This document shows positions 35,175 to 48,400 of a stretch of DNA of 64,000 bases, piece after piece. The notes beneath the pieces were generated by a model. That model was not told where the DNA came from. It made no database searches and saw only the letters and a list, made by a program, of their open reading frames with translations. Numbering within the stretch: position 1 is the stretch's first letter; every line of letters begins with the position of its first letter. The DNA comes from Angiostrongylus vasorum. Lineage: Eukaryota; Nematoda; Chromadorea; Rhabditida; Metastrongylidae. Made by a program: the position numbers and the translations under genes. The stretch lies in contig JADANN010000399.1 in assembly GCA_018806985.1 (NCBI GenBank), positions 62,001-126,000 of the forward strand, read 5' to 3'.

Positions 35175-38000
35175 TGATATATATGGTCCATAGAGTGGGA
35201 GTCACTTGGATTCCTGGACGGTGCGTCTTCACGAGTTGTGCGGACTCCAGCACATTTGCCATTCGTTGCTTTCTCTCGCAATCGTAGTCCATGGTGGTGG
35301 TCTTGTTCGACCATGATAGCGCGTGTGAGTCTCGTACCGTGATTTGTAAAACAACTGCAGATGCGGGTACAGCTGATTAACTTTGTTCACGAACACGTCC
35401 GCCCAACGTGTAGGTGGTCGTGGGGGACGTTTGCATTCTCTTGGAGTCCACTCTACGTTCTTTTCGTCCATCTGTCGTCCGTTCTTCTCATTATGTGACC
35501 GGCCCATCCATGTTTCGCTATCGATGTATAATCTCCTGGATCTCGAAGATGTGACAGATGTCGAAGGTCAGAGCTTCGCATTCCGGCTAGATATTGAGAG
35601 TGCCGGTTATATTTTCAGAAATCATCGCTCAAGTGCTCTTTGAGTAGTGCGAAGCATTCTTGACGTAGTTGAAGTATCAACCCACGTCTCCGCAGCATAA
35701 CAGAGCGCTGGGAGGACCGTAGAATCGAAGAAATGAGCGCAGATTTTCGGGTATTTCAGTTGGTCGGTGGCTTCTTTGAGAGGCCCGAATGCGACCTAAG
35801 CTGCTCTCCTTCTTCTATCTAGTTCCTTCTTCATGTTGTTTTCCATGTTCATTGATCGCCCAAGGTATACGTACGAAGTGGTCTCTGCCATGGGAGAGCC
35901 ATCCAATTCAATTTTTTTCGTCTTCGCACCATAGGTTTTTTCATTAACTGGGTCTTCTTTCGATTTATGCGAAGCCCGATCTTTTTCACCGCTTCGTTGA
36001 GCTCGTTGATCATCATCTCTTCTTCGCTAGTACTTCTTGAGAAGATGACAGTGTCGTCGGCAAAACGAAGGTTTGATAGGAATTTCCTATCAATACGTAT
36101 GCCTTTCTCATCTAATCGAGTGACTTCATTATCCACTGCAGTACGCACTGAACAGCTTTGGCGATACTGTGTCACCCTGTCGAACCCCTTTTCCTATGGA
36201 TATGGTAAGAGGTCGATGGAAAAGCTGTATTTTCGTAGTGCAGTTCCGATAACAGTCAAAATTATGTCTTATGTAGTATAGCTCCACTCCTTCGTCGAGA
36301 GCGCTGATAGGACTTCATTCGATTCGATGCAGCCAAACGCTTTTTCATAGTCGACAAAGGTTAGGGACTAGGCCAGGTGACATTCCCGACAAACTTCAAT
36401 AAACCTGGACACAGCCTGGATATGATCCATGAAGCAAAAATCTTTGTCGAAATCCTGCTTTGCTCGACTGGTTGCGCCTCATCCAATTTCTTTGATATGC
36501 GCGAGAGGATAATCTTAGTGAAGAGCTTGTAGAGTACACTCAACAAGCATATGGGACGATTGTTACCAAGATCCCTTCGGTCTCCTTTCTTTGGTAGGAT
36601 GACCGTGCGCGACGTCCTCCACTGGTCTGGGATTTTTCCTTTTGAAGGTAGGTTGTCATATGGTTGGCGAGAAGTACGTGTAAATTGTGGCATCCAGCTC
36701 TAAGGAAATCGGCGGTGACATTGTTTGGTCCTGGAGCTGTGCCTCTCTTCTAATGCTTTCTATCGCAACTCGAACCTCCAATGGATGAATTTCGGGTGGT
36801 TTTTTCTCAAGCAGGGTTTTAGGGATAGGGACGAGGAATGTGAACGAAAAATGGTGGTGTAGAACGTTTCCGTTATTAATTCCATGTCATGGCGGGAAGT
36901 TTTCGTGATCCCGTTTCCGTTAATTACGGCTGACAACGGAACATTATAATTACACAAGTCCCGAGGACATTATTTCAGACTGTTTCTTTTTCTCTGCTGC
37001 TTCCAGTAGTTTCTTCTGCTTGTACCGATGTAGATCTTCCTGCAAAGCTCTTCTGCAGCTGGCATTTATTACTAGTCATGTTAAATGTGTTGCAGTTAGA
37101 TCAAGCTTCAGTTTTCTTGAGCAACTGCTTAGTAGTAATGGAGATGCGATCCGATTTTCTTGCTTGAGGAACTGAGGCAAATTCGGCACATTTTTTAGTC
37201 CTTCGACAAGCACTTCTTTAATCTGCCAATAACGTTTGGATAGGACCTCGTTCAGAATGTTCTCGTCGTATACAGCTAGACTTTTTTCCTCGTGGTTGAT
37301 GGAGAGAATTCTTTTCCAGCTTACGGCTGAATCGAATCTTTGCGTGAAGAAGACGGTGATCGGAACCAGTGTACAGTGGTGGCTTTTCCTTCTTCTGAAA
37401 AAACGAGTTTCCATGGAAGACACGTGCTGCTGAGAGGAGTCCTGTGAGACGGTTTCCACTCTCATTTTTTTTCACTTAATCCAAAATTTCTGATCCTATA
37501 TTCGCTCTCGTTGGCCTTTCTTACTCTGGCGTTGAAGTCTTCTACAACAAATTTATAATACGCTTTATCATTACGGATAACTTCCTCCAACTGACAGTAG
37601 AACGCATCCAATTCATACTCATAAGCTGTATCGGTCAGCAACTGAGAATTATGATCTTCTTGCATCAATTGAAGACGGAGCACGGCCATGCGAGAGTAGA
37701 GGATCTCGTACGAGTCGACGTGGTAGACAATGGACGTGTGGTCGACAAAGCCTACACCGCCGACGTTTCGTGACGGGACGACTTTCTCTCCGCAGATGGC
37801 AAGGGTCCGGTTGTGTTGTTGATGTATGTCGGTCTTCCTGATTTTTGTTTCTTGCAGTGCGATCGTACGAAATTTTATGCGATTTGAGGTTTCAGAAAGG
37901 GTGTGAACGTCGGCGTCTGCGGAATGTTCTGGCACTATACGTGCAGAGTAAGAAACAATCTCCATGGCGTGTCGTGCGTGTGTTCGTCAGATACGGTTCC
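35175..38000 (-). pseudogene. nearly full-length, broken RTE-type LINE retrotransposon
   Basis: Minus-strand pieces follow the RTE protein order. They are an APE-type endonuclease (37,965-37,462; IALQETKIRK, DFNARV with the usual GDFN changed to EDFN), then RLTGLLSAARVFHGNSFF (about 37,450). A linker follows (36,957-36,760), then reverse transcriptase (36,693-36,361: DQWRTSRTVILPKKGDRRDL, RPICLLSVLYKLFTKIIL; 36,175-35,849: LRFADDTVIFSRS catalytic-box motif). A CYAAETW segment (about 35,690) and the C-terminal RPPTRWADVF ... EWQMCWSPHNS (35,507-35,229) complete it. Multiple frameshifts and stops show it is inactive. The 3' end at about 35,200 resembles the SINE-B tail. Confidence 0.88.
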
Positions 38001-38450
38001 AGTGACGTCCTGCGTAACCGGAGATTTTGCAGCTTCTCGCCGGTTGTCCTGACGTCATCCACGGGACCACCCAGGGCGCGTGAAACTGGCCCATTGCTGG
38101 TTGAGCACTTTGATCCTTCGCGGAGTCCTGACTTAATCTTTCAAGGGCGTATGAAGGTCTTCACCACGATAGGGGCTCCGAGGAAAGTATTTTTTTGGCA
38201 GACAACATCCTTCGCTCGGTCTTCGTACTAGTTGATTTGGAGATGATGTTAAAATCGAAGTCACAAACGGAAATAGGAATGGAAAAAAATACCCTGTCGC
38301 TCAAGGAAGCCCAGCAAAAGGCAATTAGAAATTGTAATTGCAAAATATGTCCACAATGGTGCTCAACGATATCGAGTAGAGGATGAAGCTGCCTTGGTAC
38401 CTTCTGCAGTCTGCAGAAATTGGAAAAACTATGGTGGCCGCCCAAGAGGC
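38001..38450. other. possible 5' flank of the LINE, otherwise unassigned
   Basis: No gene was seen. The sequence next to the LINE start may be its 5' untranslated region. Confidence 0.3.
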
Positions 38451-38702
38451 GTGTGGCGCAGTGGTTGGGCCCGCGCCCATGGCCCACCAAGCCTTTCATC
38501 CCTCCGGGGTCGGCAAATTGGTACCAGACTTGTCCGGGAGAATGGCAGCACTGACTCGATACATCGGTAGGTCACTGCGAGTATTTTAAAGGCCAGAAAT
38601 GCATTCAATTACCTCTAACGAGACTTGTTGAAGTCCAATGCATGGCGCATCCCTCAAGGATTGATCAACGCCGAGAGCTTTATCCTTTATCCTTTATCCT
38701 TC
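38451..38702 (+). repeat. SINE-C copy, good-quality family member
   Basis: The tRNA-like head GTGTGGCGCAGTGGTTGGG is followed by 'ATGGCCCACCAAGCC', 'GGCAAATTGGTACCAGACTT' and 'CAGCACTGACTCGATACATC'. The tail is 'GCTTTATCCTTTATCCTTTA'. Confidence 0.85.
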
Positions 38703-39840
38703 ATGGTCGCCGTTTGTTCATACAACCAAGGTGCACTGCTACAGAGCTTCCATTAAAGACTTAACGATGTCATCTATAAAGATCAAATGCGATTTCCTCT
38801 CTACACATTCGGGAAGGGGAAGAAATATCATTTCAAACAACAGAAAAAATAAACGATTGAGCCAATTTGTGTTGATCTAAATACCTCACTCTATGAAGAG
38901 TATCCTTTTAACAATACCATCACATTCAGCGCTTGTTGGTTGCCTTATAAGCTTGCTACAGCTGCTCTTGAACATCACTATGATTTCAAAACTTTGTCCA
39001 TGCCGTTGAGAATTTTGTAATTGAGAATGAAAAGTGGTTACCGAGCAGCAAAGTCACATATGAAGTGTAGAAGCGCACTGGTTAGCCATCTCGCGCAATA
39101 ATGCACACAAGTTCGCAGCTTCTACTGCACACTAGGTCAACCATTCCTACCATCGAAGATCCTCGTTGAATGCGGACGCAAGGAACGAATCGAGTAAAGG
39201 AAATGCTGAGAATCTCACAATAAATGATGCCAGGTCATGTAATGTGGAGCAGAAAACAAGTAAAACTCGTCTACTTCACTTATTAATGTTGGAAAAGAAA
39301 TGTTAAAGTCGGCAGACTTTTGCCAAGAAGTTATTTGACTTTGCAAGTTCAGAGTTCTGGGAGTGCTAATTGAAAGTTCTGAGCTATCCTGCTACAGTGA
39401 AATCTGACCGCTCTTTGTAATAAAACAATTTTTTTTCTCAGTATAAATATCCTACGACAAAGGGACTGAATAAGTATGATTTCATCGAGGAGGATAGCAA
39501 TGAGCAGAGATTCCCTGGAAGTTGAGTTTTCTTCGGATTCTTTCAAAGTCTGCATCTCCGAGGGGCTGCAAAGCAGTAAATGTACCTCCACCTTCAATGC
39601 CACTATAGCGGTACTTACAGCCTGCATGAAACAAAATGAGATTTGTAACATGCCACTTACAAACTCACCTTGCAATGTTCAAAAATGAGGCCTATTTTTC
39701 TAGTTCCTTGAAATTATTGATACAGTAATCAAACAAAGCATGAAATTTGATGACTAACCACAGTATTACTATTGTAATAATCATTATTATTACTCTTTTT
39801 GTTGATGCTACTACTGCCATTACTTCTTCTTACTTCGACA
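38703..39840. other. intergenic; weak SINE-D trace
   Basis: About 39,110-39,250 ends with a tail-like 'AATGCTGAGAATCTCACAA', suggesting a decayed SINE-D. Otherwise nothing was recognised. Confidence 0.35.
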
Positions 39841-40203
39841 CTTCGATGACTCGTTGTCACTAATTGTGCGGGCTCCAGCATAATTTCCATTTTCTCTGAA
39901 TTTTGCTGGTTTAGCCATTCTCCTTCCTTAGAATCTTTAGGTTATCCTGGCCAAAGTCTGCCCCAGGTCGTCACCACCACAGGCATTCGCCGCCCTTGTG
40001 GATCATAGGGAGATTTTCCACCATGGAATTAGTTTGATATCAGGACGGTGGTGGATCCTGTTATTGGTTTACTGCTGATTTCTGACTACATTTCTTCTCA
40101 GCTTGGGAAACACTGCTTGGGGGAAGAATCTCACTGCTATACATAGCAGCCCTACACACAGGTACACCTCCACCCACGATGAGGCGGTAAATCGTTGGGA
40201 GAA
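39841..40203 (-). repeat. SINE-B copy, diverged
   Basis: Aligns by eye with the copies at 3.4 and 32.9 kb (GGGCTCCAGCATAATTTCC ... ACGATGAGGCGGTAAATCG). Confidence 0.8.
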
Positions 40204-40377
40204 CTACTGCTATTACTGCTGTTATTTTTTGCTCATTACATTCATTATTACTGTCATTGTTATTCTTCATTCCCCTTGGTTTTGCTACCTAATAAAAAAG
40301 AGTTTTCCTTAAGCTAAGCCTTTGAAGCTGACAAACCGGTTGTGATTACGGTAATGCTAAAAGTTATAACTTCAAAT

Positions 40378-40860
40378 GATGCTGAGATATTTGCAAAACT
40401 CCGGACCGCAGGTGTCCACGGTGGGGAACGAACGCGCTACTCTCCTTTCCGGGGAGTGGCGCATTCTCCACCACACCATGCTGGTCCTTCGTTTCGTCTG
40501 TCTCTCAGCTAGTTCTATCGATCTCTGCCATTAAAAAGATCGGGCAGTAAATAAAAACGGTTAAGATTGTGATTATAACTAAAGCCTCAGCTTAGCTGGG
40601 TTCATGCCGATTTGGGCTCCCCAGATCAATCCCAATGACGGGTGATTGCTGACGGCAGAGATCGATAGCACTAGCTGAGAGACAGGCGAAACGAAGGACC
40701 CGCATGGTGTTGTGGCGACCGCGTTGCTCCCCGGAAAGGACAACAGCGCGTTCGTTCCCCACCGTAGACACCTGCGGTCCGGAGTTTTGCAAATATCTCA
40801 GGAAGCTATATTTCGGAATACAGCCTGCCATTAAAAAAGATTGGGCAGTTAATAAAAACG
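40378..40860. repeat. inverted pair of SINE-E copies
   Basis: The minus copy at about 40378-40560 starts GATGCTGAGATATTTGCAAA. The plus copy at about 40585-40860 includes GTTTTGCAAATATCTCAGG and ends in the family's GGGCAGTTAATAAAAACGG 3' edge. Confidence 0.8.
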
Positions 40861-40869
40861 GTTAATATT

Positions 40870-42385
40870 GTGGTAAGAAAGTTGTAAGTCTTAAAATGAG
40901 AAAAATTAGCAGTAGAACGGACATCTTTTACCAATTAAAAACGAAAGAGAAAGAAATGTGATCAGTCCGAGTTCCTCTTTTCTGTTTCATCGATGTCTAG
41001 CGACTTTCAGCTGTTCTGTATATGATGACAGCTGTCAGTGTGAGTTAGTTTACGATTGCTTCTCGTTCATTACGACGACGCCGGTCATGCGATCGCCCCA
41101 ATAGAAAAAAACTCCATGTCCCATGCAGTTCTGCTCCAGAACGCTGCACGAGCCATTACCCAATGAATATACTGCTCGTCGAGTTCAACAAATTCGACAG
41201 TGGGCGGTGTTGAAGCTCTTCGCCATCGTCGCACTTATCACTTCCCACATCCTGGCGATCCCATCTACTCCCACTTTTTTCTTTTAGAGTAGATAAAAAA
41301 TATTGGGCCACCTTGACGCCCTTTACAGACGTCAATTAGGAATGTGTTCAACAGCACAAGGAAAGTGAAAAATCGATATTTTGAGGAAATAGCGCGAAAT
41401 TTGATTTTGTTTAAGAGTTTTCGACAAGTATTTTTCTTTCGGAATTGTTGTTAACTAGTCGATACGTTGATAGAATAAACCACTAGAGTGCAATTGTCAT
41501 AGAACGATAAAATACTTATTCAAACATTTCGCTCTTTTAGACGATCCAACTGCTTATTGATGCCTATCGATTGCACACGCTGACCTCTTGAGCGATATTG
41601 TAGATAATCGATATCTATGGATTCTGACTTGGTGGTTGAAGTGAAGATGATTAAAAGGTTCTCCAGTCAGCATAAACCAAAAGCTGAGTGGCCTGCACAT
41701 CTTAAATTTCATGACAGGCTGTTCACTAGCACATGACAAATCTCTTCTTGATTAGTGATAAGCGAGAATTTTTCGTTTGTAGTTATTCTTTATTTGTTTA
41801 AATCCTTTCACATTGAAAGGATTCGACCTGCCCCTCTGTTAGCTCTAAAAAAGAGGAATAGGATTTGAAGGTTCTCAGATCGAACAGTGATAATTGTCAT
41901 CCACACAGATAATTTTTCTAGGAAATCTATTTATTTAAAGATTCCTCCTCACTCAACAAATGAATGAGGAAGTGAAAGTGAGCTGTGGCTCTTCCACTTG
42001 GCCTCCTTATCTACTTAGAGAATTAAAACATTTTTTTATTCCACCATTACTGTACATCACTTCATTTCGCTCAACGCTCAACTTTTAGTGATGTACTTCT
42101 CGAAATTCTTCTTTATGAGGTGATTTCCTTGCATTTTCATCCCTTCATCATCGGGCTCTTTCCTTTGTTTCTCACCATCCTCTGGTCCATAGCAATCATC
42201 TTATTATAACTATCGACTACCAATCGCTGCCAATCCGATCGAACGAAACTTTTGATTCGTGAAATAATGTTATAAAGAAGAGTATTAAACATCGCAGTTA
42301 TACTAACATAATCTATCCAATATTCGTGGTCTTTTCTAAACCACTTATTGATTTTCTGCCGTATTGGGACTTCTTGGAACCACTT
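40870..42385. other. intergenic region upstream of the PDGF/VEGF-like gene
   Basis: No exon was recognised. It could hold the promoter, but no element could be assigned. Confidence 0.35.
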
Positions 42386-42386
42386 A

Positions 42387-42404
42387 TTTCCAGCAAGAGG
42401 AATG
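42387..42404 (+). promoter_or_regulatory. acceptor eight bases before the growth-factor start, possible SL site
   Basis: TTATTTCCAG then CAAGAGGA and ATG at 42402. The short leader fits trans-splicing; an upstream untranslated exon is the alternative. Confidence 0.45.
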
Positions 42405-45400
42405 CGTTCGATGTTGTTCTTGTTGCTCGTCACGCTGGCACATCACGTGCGATCCGAAGCGATCCCAAAGGGTCTAAGGGATAAGCTCAACAAAGCCACG
42501 AGTTTTTTTGGTGACTCCACTTTCCTTATTCCCTTACTTTCAAGAAAAAAAGTCATAGTAGTTGGAAATGAGTTAGTTAATATCCAGTCGGAACCTCTTT
42601 TCCTGCCGAGATTCCTATAAAAGTCTAATAAGCTTCGTTTGTAAATGTCTTTTATCCCTTTGCTTACTTATTCCTACCAAAATGTGTTAGAGAACCTTAT
42701 TAGATGATTTATACTTAGGGTATATCTTCCTCGAAACTACTTTATTTGTTATGGAGAAAATAAAATGACTTATATCATTCAAATGGCGCGTGTGGCGGCA
42801 GTGGTTGGAGGCGTCACTGCGACACGCACGCGGATTTAAACCCCGGACCCATGGCCCACCAAGCCTTCCATCCTTCCGGGGTCGGCAAATTGGTACCAGA
42901 CTGTTCTGGGAGGATAACAACACTGGCTCGATACATCGGTAGGCCACCGAGAGTCATTGCAAAGGCCAGATATGCATTCAACCACCTGTAACGATACTTA
43001 ATGAAGTCGAATGCTTGACGCATCCCTCAGGGATTGATCAACGCCAAGAGTTTTATCCTTTGTCCTTTATCGTCACCAATCAGGCCGCTTTTTCCGTTCT
43101 ACCGTGATCCTAAAATGCATGGAAGGATAAAAAGTAGAAACACGTCTTTTTTTATCAGTCATTTAATAAGAGAATAAACTTGTGGTGGTAAGAATTACTT
43201 AGCATTCTTCCCATTTCGGGACATTTCCTTTGCCAGTTCAGTTCATTTGACGTAGACTTTGTGAAGATTTCGACTCTCTTCCAAAGCTGTGTCGATTAAA
43301 ATCGAATGAATGAAAGATACAGAATAATGCGATACGAGTTAACAAGCCAGTGGTCAAAATGTCGCTACACATTCATTCATTTATTCATTCATTCATCCTA
43401 CCATTTTTTTCACCGATCATTTTTCGTTTTCTAGGAAATCGCGGAAAATATCGAGATCCTCTATCATCCGCTCTTAACGAACAAACACATCCAGAAGGCT
43501 TACGTTACTGAAGCACGTGAGGGTTTTTTATTTTTGTATGAAGGCCTTCTTTTCAGAGGAGTTCACCGAAGTGACTCATCAATCTGACCTTCAGAGCCAT
43601 CATTCGTTTCTGTCTCTAGCTGCTCTGTCTTTCATGTCATCATGTAAACACTGCAGGGCTTGCACTTGGGAAATGATCTCGTTGGCCCGGAAGTTCTACT
43701 TATAGAATCAACAATTTTTCATTTATTTGTTTAATTTTATTTCATCCGTCCTCACATCTGCTGTGCGGATCCCAGCACTTAACACATTCAATTCGTTTTC
43801 TCGCATCCATTGTCCCACGAAGATCTTCGAACTTTTGCGTGTGGCTGCGGTTGCTGCTTGAGGATTTCCATTTCATCTTTAATGTCGTAGAATGCTGGTC
43901 GACCAATTCTCCTGGAGTCCTGAGATAGCCGGGCTGGAGCGTTCCCAATTGGATTGCAGAGAATGATTTTTCTTCACAGACAAGTCCGTTATTAATCTCC
44001 CGACCCCGGTGGGATGAAGGGCTTGGTTGGCCTGAGGTGGAGTCGAACTAGCACTATGCTCCTGATGATGCACACCACTATCACTGCGCTATCCACCCCC
44101 GGATAACGGTCCAGCACTATTCCCCTCTACCTTACCTCCAAGACTTTTATTTAATCTGTTAAATCAATAATAATGCAGAAAAAATTCGTTAAAGAGTGAA
44201 AAGCGGACCTAGAACTTAAGAAGTTCTAAAATTCTTTTTATGCACTCTTAGTGCGCTCTCGGGAAAAAAGACTATGTTTATTAGAAAAGCATTCTTCTTT
44301 TTTGATTTTTCAAATGTTTAACCAGTTATTTGAGAATAGACGAATTGAATTTTTAAATTGTGGAATTGTCATGGGATTACAATATTATTGTAGGAGGGCG
44401 TGGGAGCATAGTGGGTAGGGCTGCGGTGCACAACACACTTTGTCTTTGGTTCGTTTATGCTAAGCAAAGACTCCATTCACTCTGCGGTCGGCAGATTGGT
44501 ATCAAACTTGTCTGGGAGAATACCAGCACTGACTTGATCGCTATGTAGGCCACCGCAAGTCATTGTATAGGTCAAGCATGCACCCAACCATCTTCACGAT
44601 GCCACGAATACAGCCAATACATAGCGCATCCCAGATATAGGACCCAAGAACGAATACTTTATCCTTTGTCCTTTATCCTCTGTTACTGTACAGGAAAATC
44701 AGGTAGGAGTGGCTCGCTTATGTGATCCAGCAAACGCTCAACTGATTAAATCACGACCGCAATTCCGATAGATCCATGCTACCCTAAAGTATATAGCAAT
44801 ACAGTTAAGCAGTTGCTATTAGTTAAGGGCATTCCCAGTCACGACACTTAATAGAGGTGATTTCAGTCTTTGCATGCCAACATCTCTGGCCTAACTTTGT
44901 CTTTATGAATTCTCTTAAACGTTTGAAAATCGATGAACTTCAGTGCAAAACTTCCTTAATCCTGTGCAAAAACTCTTATTTTGAAATGTTGGTGCAGTGT
45001 CTACGATGATTCGAAGAATCAGAAGCGATTTAAGAGGTAGTAAAAAATGCAAGCCACCTTATATAGCCACCAAGCACTTCTGCCGCTTCTGATTCCCTCG
45101 AGCTTGTTTGAAGTTTCTCCCTAATCAGTTTCTTTGTGTTTGTTGTTTTTAGTATCATAAGAATACCTAAATTCACCAGAAAATTTAGTAAAATAGAATA
45201 TGGAGCGATTTTACGTAGTTAATTATTTAGCTCGTCAACCGATAAGGATCAAAGCGGCGAATTTCCTCAGGAGCTCTTCGTCACGGATTCAAACTATGGC
45301 GGCTCAGGTGCCCACCAGCGATAAAAATGCTATGGACGGTAGGTTTTTGGCTTTCATCATTTCCTTATCGCAACTTCAAGACAGTGACTATGATGGTTTT

Positions 45401-48400
45401 GGCTAATGAACTATAGTTTCGTGCAAGTTTTAATATCCATTGTAATATATGAACTGCACATGTGGCGAATGGTTAGTGTTGCGCCGCAAGAGATGCGTGG
45501 TCTTGGGTCGAAATCTCTTCTGGGAAGATGGGATCCTCCATCCGTCTGAATTGGAGAGAATTTGTATCCAACTAGTCATTTTTGTAGGTCAAATATGACT
45601 GAATCACTTCTACAACGGCTAATGGAGTCATTCTCTCCCAACGGTCTACCGCCTTATCGTGGCTGGGAGGTGTTCCTGGGTGTCGGACTGTGATGGATTC
45701 TTCCCCCAGGCAGGGTCTCCCAAGCTGAAAAGGAGTCCGGCGTTTCCAATCAAGAAGCCTAGCTTAGAATAAACCAATACCAGGAACCGCCACCGTTCTG
45801 ATATCAAAGTCGCTTGGTGGCAAATTTCCCTCTGATTCACAAGGGCTGCGACTACCCGTGGTGGTGAGGAATTGGGGCAGACTTTGGCCAAGGTGACCTC
45901 GGAATTCCAGGGAACCACAATGGCTTAACCAGGAATTCTCCGAAAAACGATGATTATGCTGGGGTCGGCACGAGCAGTGAGGACGGGTCGTTCAAGTATC
46001 AAGTAATGGAGTCATTCATAGTCTCATGGAGCATCAACAGAAGAAAGACTGTCTTAACCGGAAAAGTAATTACTCCTCAGAAATATTCTGCATAATAATC
46101 TCCATGAGCTCTTATCTTGTATTACTACGACACACCAGTTGACCCATAAGACTGGACGTATTATTGTGTTAAGGCTCGCTTTGGAAAGACGCGAACGCTG
46201 CAGGAAAGTATCCGTGAATTTTTGTAGGAAGAAAAAGTCTTTTCAACTTCTAGTGACAACTCGGCCGTTGACTGAGCCGTTATTATCACTGGTATCAGAG
46301 AAGTGGTTCATAAGCCCTAAAATTTATCTAGAAAATTGGTGAAGCTCTCAGTTATTGATCGACGTTAGTAATTTTCAGCAACTGACATTTTATTCATCCT
46401 TCGTATTGTGGAGTCTTCTCTTCCATTCTTCTTTTTTCTCCCTGACTCTCCTTCCTTCTTCTTCCCTTCTTCTCTACTACCTTTTCCTTTCTTTTTCGAA
46501 TTCTTCCTTCTCCTTCTTACTTCATCCTTTCACTCATTCTTCCGTTTTCTTTGTTTTTCTCTTCTCTTTTCTTGTGTGTTTATTTCTTTTCTTTTTTCCC
46601 TTCTCTCACTTGCTTTCTATCTATTATTCGTTCAATTCTTTGGTTTTTCGTCTCTTTCGTTCTGTCTGTTCATTTCACAATCGATTGGAAGAAAATCAAA
46701 AGGTTCCACAAAATTACTGGTTTTTTACACAATGGAAGAATCACTTACCGATTTATGATAGAAAACGATCGACGAGCATTTGATTTATAGAATGGCTGTT
46801 TCAGTTAGTAACCAGTCGAGTAGTCAGTCTTGTACACTCTTCCCAACTTAATTAAAATGTGTGCTTCAGACTTTAGACATCCTGCGTTTTCTGCGACTTC
46901 CTCAATACCGTATCCAGTCGTACCGCAACCAGCTATGTCCTTAAAATCTTAAGTTTCCCAGCTCTGTTTCAGCGGGTTCCGTTGAGTAGTGTGGGTTGTT
47001 CAGTTCTTTCTCTGAGTGATTCACTTCATGTTCTAGTCTGTGTGACGGAATCCAATTACAGTATTCACCAAACAGGTTTTAGTAGATACTGAAGAAAAGC
47101 AGTCCAGCTAGAAGATAAAAAAGAAGGATCGTAGGACTTCCTGCTGAGATTTTAGTGCATACCACTGAGCACTTGAGTCTGTTCGGTTCGATCAAGCAGG
47201 GCAACGACACCTGCCAGCTGCAGTCGGTGTGCGTTCCGATTCCATTTGACAATGGCGATCCTCAAGTGGTTATCTATCCGAAATGTTATGAGGTCCGCTT
47301 TCATCTTCTTTTCTACTTGTTTTACTCTCTATTAACTAATTTTCTTTAGTATTTTATGAATTTTGTCAAAAATGCTTCTACGAAAGTTCGAAACTATTGA
47401 GGTAGGGAAGTTTCTCAGATTTCTCCATGTTTCTTTATCTTCCCTGACATCGTTTTCTTTTTAGAGATAGTGCAAATATTATTGGAGTGGTGATAATGGA
47501 TTTTTATCACTATTCAAGTGAAAATCACTAAACTCCTTAGGATTACTGGAAAGCATTGAAGTCTAACTAGGAATACTGCTTGTTCTCGTCTTCACCAATA
47601 TTTTTTGAAATGTCATTTTTTTATTTACTGCCTACTATTTCTTTTAAATGGCAGAGTGTTCTGTGAAATATAACCATAATGATGCTGAGATATTTGCAAA
47701 ACTCCGGGCCGCTGGTGTCTGTGGTGGGGACCGAACACGCTGTTACCCTTTCCAGAGGCTAACGCGTTCGCCACCACACCATGCGAGTTCTTCGCTTCGC
47801 CTTTCTCTCAGCCGTGTTATTGACCTATAGATGCTATCAACAATCATCCGTCAACGGGACTCATCTGATTTGATTTTTTTGAAATGTTTTCATTAAAATT
47901 TCTTAAACGAAGGTATATATCAAATTCTACAGAAATAGAAGATATTTTGGCAGCTATCGACATCAGTGATTCGTTAAATCTTGGGATTTTTTTCTGATTG
48001 TCTGGAAATTAATAAGGCTTCTCTCAGGTGATGCAATGTGTTGGAAGTTGTTGTGATGCATTCGAACGATGTCATCCACATAGCGTGAGAATCCTGGAAA
48101 AGCCGGTGGGTTAGCTACAGTCTTTCTTGAATTTTGTGTGGTAGCCTATTAGGACCACTCTTAGCTTTTCGCCAGTTACAGTGTGGATTGAAAAAACTCG
48201 TGCGAGAGATGCTTTTTTTCAAAATTATCCAGTATGGCAGATAGCCTTTTTATGTACCTCCTCTCTGGCTTCGATAGGCTATCGACTGGATATAAAAACT
48301 ATAGCAAATAAACCTTGTAGCAAAAACAAATAGTGGGAAAGAGTAAGCATTGTGTTAAATGCGTAGGCCTATTTTGCCCACCCACGCATGTTTTTATTTG

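Noticed and set aside
37845..38231. 128-codon plus-strand frame
   Set aside because: It overlaps the antisense of the LINE endonuclease and its flank, with no domain in this orientation.
46355..46783. Long Phe/Ser/Leu-rich open frames suggesting membrane proteins
   Set aside because: They result from a C/T-rich tract inside a growth-factor intron. Three overlapping frames show the same bias and none has a domain.
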